Assembly: GCF_003966265.1 (NCBI RefSeq)
Contig: NZ_RXNV01000008.1
Coordinates: 1-64,000, forward strand
DNA: 64,000 nt
Direction of reading: 5' to 3'
Source: Shewanella atlantica
Lineage (GTDB): Bacteria > Pseudomonadota > Gammaproteobacteria > Enterobacterales > Shewanellaceae
The position numbers were made by a program, and so were the translations under genes. Below the pieces are notes generated by a model. It was not told the origin of the DNA. It did no database searches and saw only the letters and a program-made list of their open reading frames with translations. Below, piece after piece: positions 63,981-64,000 of this stretch; the stretch's first letter is position 1; the number at the start of each line of letters is the position of its first letter.

Positions 63981-64000
63981 CTTGAGATGATTTAACCCGC

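Noticed and set aside
63752-63985. 77-codon frame at the end of the porin gene
   Set aside because: Runs through the porin C-terminus in another frame and over the terminator.

Overview
The window reads as the chromosome of a marine gamma-proteobacterium, most likely Shewanella, near the S. woodyi / S. sediminis group. This is inferred from gene content: a BpfA/Lap-type adhesin secretion cluster, a gamma-proteobacterial ilvGMEDA operon with ilvC/ilvY, several c-di-GMP proteins, and a periplasmic flavoprotein/tetraheme cytochrome pair. I see no phage, integrase, insertion sequence or CRISPR array.

Positions 1-13308 (+) hold the 3' part of a giant RTX adhesin, then its type I secretion system (ABC ATPase, HlyD-type adaptor, TolC-type channel), an OmpA-like lipoprotein, a LapG-type periplasmic protease and a LapD-type c-di-GMP receptor: a c-di-GMP-controlled biofilm adhesin module. 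Positions 13372-14709 are a tRNA locus on the minus strand (Arg-CCG, His-GTG, Pro-TGG x2), followed downstream by an array of decayed tRNA-Pro copies, most still carrying a terminator. A GAF-GAF-GGDEF protein, the Rep helicase and a TetR-controlled RND efflux operon follow (14958-24838). Positions 24926-35388 carry ubiK, a DoxX/DUF417 membrane protein, creD, a PAP2 phosphatase, an Lrp regulator, an NSS transporter, a TonB-dependent copper-type receptor and an unrecognised 641-residue protein.

Positions 35517-48336 are mostly minus strand: a beta-CASP metallo-beta-lactamase, a class V aminotransferase, then ilvL-ilvG-ilvM-ilvE-ilvD-ilvA and ilvC, with ilvY divergent from ilvC. The ilvL leader peptide and attenuator are readable, and the end of ilvG is partly duplicated downstream. 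Positions 48507-58271 are mixed housekeeping and sensory genes: two solute-binding proteins, a small GGDEF protein, cysE, yifB/comM, two tandem acyltransferases, a small lipoprotein and a second branched-chain aminotransferase.

The most interesting part is 58440-63980. A minus-strand TetR regulator faces a five-gene plus-strand operon: Tat-exported flavoprotein (ArdA-like), periplasmic tetraheme cytochrome (ArdB-like), an exported cupin carrying both sequence motifs of the cupin-type DMSP lyases, an exported DUF3299 protein and an outer-membrane porin, closed by a terminator. ArdAB of S. woodyi is, from memory, a characterised acrylate reductase. The layout suggests a periplasmic route: DMSP or a similar compound enters through the porin, the cupin cleaves it to acrylate, and ArdAB respires the acrylate. 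The lyase activity, the porin specificity and the DUF3299 role are inference.
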